Shown piece by piece: positions 7,684 through 9,777 of a DNA stretch of 9,777 nucleotides. Position numbers and translations under genes: made by a program. The notes beneath the pieces were generated by a model. The model worked only from the letters and a program-made list of their open reading frames with translations. It made no database searches and was not told the DNA's origin. Source of the DNA: an uncultured Sphingomonas sp. (GTDB lineage Bacteria > Pseudomonadota > Alphaproteobacteria > Sphingomonadales > Sphingomonadaceae); the NCBI RefSeq assembly GCF_936927845.1, contig NZ_CAKZHV010000034.1:1-9777 (forward strand), written 5' to 3'. How positions within the stretch are numbered: the first letter of the stretch is position 1; the number at the start of each line of letters is the position of its first letter.

Positions 7684-7834
7684 AGGCGTCAGTTATCCCG
7701 TCAGACCAGCGGTTTGTAAGCAACGCTGGCGCCTCGGAGGGCCTGAAAAGCCTAATGCGGCAGACGAAATAGGTAACCCGAGCGCATGAGCCTTCGGCGT
7801 TGCCGAGTTCGCCGCGCATGGTAGGAGCGAGTTG

Positions 7835-8008
7835 CCGTCCGGTCCGTCCCGGCGGTGAGGCGTGGAAACCTCTGTTTGTAGCAGCCGGTCGACACCCATG
7901 TCGGCCGGGTGGCCGTCACGCATGTCCAAGGCTCGCCTAAAGGTGGCGGCGCCTTGTGCTACGCGAGGTTTCCAACACCCGGCTCGGGTCGCCTCCATTT
8001 GCGAGGAG
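7835..8008 (+). promoter_or_regulatory. Structured 5' leader RNA with long-range stem, upstream of orphan gene 1
   Basis: Arms GGAAACCTC (7864-7872) and GTAGCA (7878-7883) are perfectly complementary to GAGGTTTCC (7965-7973) and TGCTAC (7957-7962), forming a 9+6 bp closing stem with a small internal loop. Inside are CGGCC-GGGT-GGCCG (7902-7915) and CAAGGC…GCCTTG with CGCC/GGCG (7927-7956). Before the stem is a bulged CCG-CCGG hairpin (7835-7855). After it come ACCCG-GCT-CGGGT (7977-7989) and CCTC/GAGG (7992-8006), whose right arm covers part of the AGGAG ribosome site. This is strong evidence of a cis-acting RNA. It resembles in setting the radC-type leaders of integrative elements, but I cannot confirm membership. 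No clear promoter was found in 7684-7834, and nothing else is recognised there. Confidence 0.6.
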
Positions 8009-8014
8009 ATGACC

Positions 8015-8959
8015 GTGCGCAAACCCAAACCAAACAGCCAAGCCTCGACATCGATCAGCGCGCTGCTGCGCCAGCCAAACCCTTGGTCGGATTGGATGAG
8101 CAACACCGATCATGAGCCGCTGTCGACGCTGCGCTTCATGGCGCTGATGCTGCGCGAACTGCCGGTGCCCTGGTTGATCGATCGCCTCGCACCGGCGCTG
8201 GAGGCGGCAGACCGGGAAGGACAGCGCCAGCTCGAGCAGCAACTGCGTGACTATCCGATGCCGGACGGTGTCACGTTTGGCTTCGAGCACTGGCTGTCGT
8301 TCTGGGACCAGGGCGGCAGCGTCGCTTACGATGAAGCGTTGATCGACGTCGTGGACGCGATCGGAGGCAGCGACGATCTGGCGCTGTTCAGCGCCGCCAT
8401 GACGCGCGCTGACGTCGCTCCGACGGCGCTTCTCTGGTTCCTGCTCAACGGCATGGCGGAATGGGCCGCGTACAACGGTGATCCGTTCGCGGTGGGCAAG
8501 GATGGCGCGTGGCTCGCCGAGCTTCTGACCGAAGGACTCGAGGAGACGGTCGACTGGCCCGACCAGGACCCGCTCGGCGTCCTTTTCGCGTATCTCTACG
8601 GCCGTTTTCGGGAGCGTACCGACCACGCGACCATGCCGATCCCGCGAGACTTCGCGCCGCGTGATGACACCGCCGACTATTTCAGCAGCGCGGCGCCGAA
8701 GCCTGCGTCGGAAACGCGCCTCCTACGGTCGATCACCAGCGATTCTGGCGAGCCTGCTCCAAGTCTGTCCGACATATTGGGTGACGACGCCCGCCATTGG
8801 CCGAAGGTCGCCAGCAATGTCGGCTCGCTGCGCCGGCAGGGCCTGCTCTCGACGACCAGCTTGCACGCGACGCCGGCTGGCACGTTGCGGGCGAGCCAGG
8901 AACAGGACGCTGCTCGGTGGCGCTGCACGGAAAATTCGGATGACGGCTCCCGACCTTGA
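8015..8959 (+). CDS. Protein of unknown function, acidic, soluble (orphan gene 1)
   Basis: I do not recognise this protein. The start GTG 8015 is preferred because AGGAG (8004-8008) lies six bases before it; ATG 8009 abuts the site too closely, and a frame extending to 7862 would run through the structured leader. From GTG it has 314 residues. There is no signal peptide and no clear membrane helix. The N-terminal 20 residues are basic and polar (RKPKPNSQAS…). An acidic helical body rich in Trp and Leu follows (LRELPVPWLIDRLAPALEAADREGQRQLEQQL, FEHWLSFWDQGGSVAYDEALIDVVDAI, LLWFLLNGMAEWAAYNGDPFAVG). The last about 80 residues are Ser/Ala-rich and lower in complexity. Coding is supported by third-position GC and length. 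It is followed 40 bases later by the promoter of the next leader, so both genes look like separately controlled units. Confidence 0.75.
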   Translation: MRKPKPNSQASTSISALLRQPNPWSDWMSNTDHEPLSTLRFMALMLRELPVPWLIDRLAPALEAADREGQRQLEQQLRDYPMPDGVTFGFEHWLSFWDQGGSVAYDEALIDVVDAIGGSDDLALFSAAMTRADVAPTALLWFLLNGMAEWAAYNGDPFAVGKDGAWLAELLTEGLEETVDWPDQDPLGVLFAYLYGRFRERTDHATMPIPRDFAPRDDTADYFSSAAPKPASETRLLRSITSDSGEPAPSLSDILGDDARHWPKVASNVGSLRRQGLLSTTSLHATPAGTLRASQEQDAARWRCTENSDDGSRP

Positions 8960-8974
8960 ATGCGGGCGCAGCCG

Positions 8975-9003
8975 CTGGCGGGCAGGCAAGGGCATGTTAT
9001 GAT
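8975..9003 (+). promoter_or_regulatory. Candidate promoter before the second leader
   Basis: TATGAT (8998-9003) is a near-consensus -10 box, with CTGGCG (8975-8980) 17 bases upstream as a weak -35. Transcription would start near 9010, exactly before the first hairpin of the structured leader. It lies just after the stop of the preceding gene. Confidence 0.45.
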
Positions 9004-9009
9004 GACCCC

Positions 9010-9170
9010 GTCGACTTCCGCGCGGAAGTTCTGGGCTGTCCTCCGCGAGGAGGGATGTTGTCGGCTCCGTACGGGAGCCTGGGGCTGTCCTTCGCGAGAA
9101 GGGGTGGTGAGTGTTCCGGGCGTGTCCGGGAGCAAACGTATCGGCCGTTTTGGCGGCAGCTCAAGCGGAG
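9010..9170 (+). promoter_or_regulatory. Six-hairpin 5' leader RNA, upstream of orphan gene 2
   Basis: Six consecutive hairpins can be drawn: the 16-bp palindrome 9014-9029; TCCTCC-GCGA-GGAGGG (9039-9054); GGCTCC-gtacg-GGAGCC (9063-9079); TCCTTC-GCGA-GAAGGG (9088-9103); TTCCGG…CCGGGA (9114-9131); GCCG…CGGC (9144-9157). The second and fourth are copies within a repeated unit beginning CTGGG(G)CTG (9031 and 9079). They have the same GCGA tetraloop and differ by a C-G to T-A exchange that keeps pairing (9043-9050 versus 9092-9099). That compensatory change argues for selection on RNA structure. The leader ends at the GGAG ribosome site (9167-9170). Confidence 0.6.
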
Positions 9171-9177
9171 TTCTGCG

Positions 9178-9678
9178 ATGACCCAATCTGCTCGTTCCGG
9201 CACTGCTGATTGCGTGTCGTTACTCGACCGGCTGGTCGCGCGTTGGGAGGTCGGCCGACTGGCGTTCCTTCCCGTCGCCTTCAGCATGGTTTCCTTGTGG
9301 GCCGGCCTCGTCGGATTGGCGATCGTCGCCAAGATCACCGGTGACAAGCCGGTCTTCGCTGGCAGGATCCTCTGCGCCGTGTGGCTCGCCGTAGCGGCGT
9401 TGGAGATCGGCCGCGGCGTATGGACGATGCGGCATCGCTACGCCTCGCCGCGCTGGCTGCGCGGCGTCAGCGGGGCCGCCGGCGACGAGGTGGTCGTGCA
9501 CGCGCTCGCCTCCCTGATCGAGCGTAATCGCCACGAACCCGATTACGTCGTCACGCGCTCCGACATGGTCCACGCCGTCCGGGCCGAGCGAGCCAGGCTG
9601 CGGGACGTGGCGCGACGCGCGGAAGGTTTCCGGTTGGTCGAGGATGCTGGACCGGTCGAGATTTCGGATAAGTCGTGA
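9178..9678 (+). CDS. Two-helix membrane protein of unknown function (orphan gene 2)
   Basis: I do not recognise the family. The protein has 166 residues from ATG 9178, with GGAG (9167-9170) seven bases upstream; an open extension to 8956 would run through the hairpin leader and is rejected. Two hydrophobic helices are visible at about 28-53 (LAFLPVAFSMVSLWAGLVGLAIVAKI) and 59-82 (VFAGRILCAVWLAVAALEIGRGVW), joined by a very short loop, giving a hairpin topology. A basic patch (MRHRYASPRWLR) follows the second helix. The C-terminal half is soluble, charged and helical (VHALASLIERNRHEPDYVVTRSDMVHAVRAERARLRDVARRAEGF). The arrangement suggests both termini in the cytoplasm. No known enzymatic motif is seen. 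Confidence 0.75.
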   Translation: MTQSARSGTADCVSLLDRLVARWEVGRLAFLPVAFSMVSLWAGLVGLAIVAKITGDKPVFAGRILCAVWLAVAALEIGRGVWTMRHRYASPRWLRGVSGAAGDEVVVHALASLIERNRHEPDYVVTRSDMVHAVRAERARLRDVARRAEGFRLVEDAGPVEISDKS

Positions 9679-9712
9679 AGCTGACAAGGGGCAGTCCGCA
9701 GCAAGGGGACCA

Positions 9713-9777
9713 GTGAGAGGAAGGTCGAAAACGTACGCTCTCATGACTGCCATCCGAGACGCTGGCCGAGTTTACCT
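9713..9777 (+). CDS. Possible start of a further gene, cut by window edge
   Basis: A frame opens at GTG 9713, three bases after AAGGGGA (9703-9709), and reads RGRSKTYALMTAIRDAGRVY to the end without a stop. An internal ATG at 9743 is an alternative start. Too little is present to name it. The gap from the preceding stop is 34 bases, so it may be co-transcribed with the membrane protein gene. Confidence 0.3.
   Translation, partial: MRGRSKTYALMTAIRDAGRVY

Noticed and set aside
7684..7834. Promoter for the first structured leader
   Set aside because: TTGCCG and TAATGC-like boxes occur, but none has a partner at acceptable spacing.
7862..8014. N-terminal extension of orphan gene 1 to the GTG at 7862
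   Set aside because: It would translate the leader whose arms form a perfect long-range stem, and a well-spaced ribosome site precedes GTG 8015.
7693..8106. 137-codon minus-strand frame upstream of orphan gene 1
   Set aside because: It is the complement of the structured leader and the start of the gene; no Shine-Dalgarno and no family resemblance.

Overview
This is a GC-rich window from what looks like an alphaproteobacterium, most likely a sphingomonad. That rests on the style of the type I secretion TolC/ABC pair, the isolated TonB-dependent siderophore receptor and the tRNA-Pro sequence. No marker gene settles the genus.

Layout, left to right. Bases 1-2117 are the right-hand part of an IS21-family insertion sequence. 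Its istA is missing the 5' end and runs in frame into istB, so one open frame carries both proteins. Tandem 24-bp repeats flank the genes on both sides. The IS right end (…CA at 2117) lies inside a minus-strand gene for a type I secretion ABC transporter, which keeps only its first 278 codons and has no ATPase domain here. Upstream of it on the minus strand, with an ATGA overlap, is its outer-membrane partner, a TolC-family protein with a long proline-rich N-terminal region. An inverted repeat precedes tolC. A tRNA-Pro(TGG) with encoded CCA and a plausible promoter follows at 4976-5052. After a gap holding at most a decayed small gene comes a minus-strand TonB-dependent siderophore receptor (5420-7609). 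It has a clear promoter overlapped by a Fur-box-like site, and two overlapping, mutually exclusive hairpins just after its stop.

The right-hand 2.1 kb differs in character. Two plus-strand genes of unknown function (about 314 aa soluble; 166 aa with two membrane helices) are each preceded by a long, strongly structured leader. The first leader has a long-range stem of 9+6 perfect pairs, a hairpin-rich interior and a Shine-Dalgarno partly held in a hairpin. The second is a chain of six hairpins downstream of a TATGAT box; two of its hairpins are copies of each other, with GCGA tetraloops and a compensatory base-pair change. A third frame opens at the right edge. This looks like accessory (island or conjugative-element type) DNA with RNA-level control, and it is the most interesting part of the window.

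Functionally, the secretion operon is probably broken by the IS unless an intact copy exists elsewhere. The receptor gene looks intact and iron-regulated. The two right-hand genes have no assigned job.
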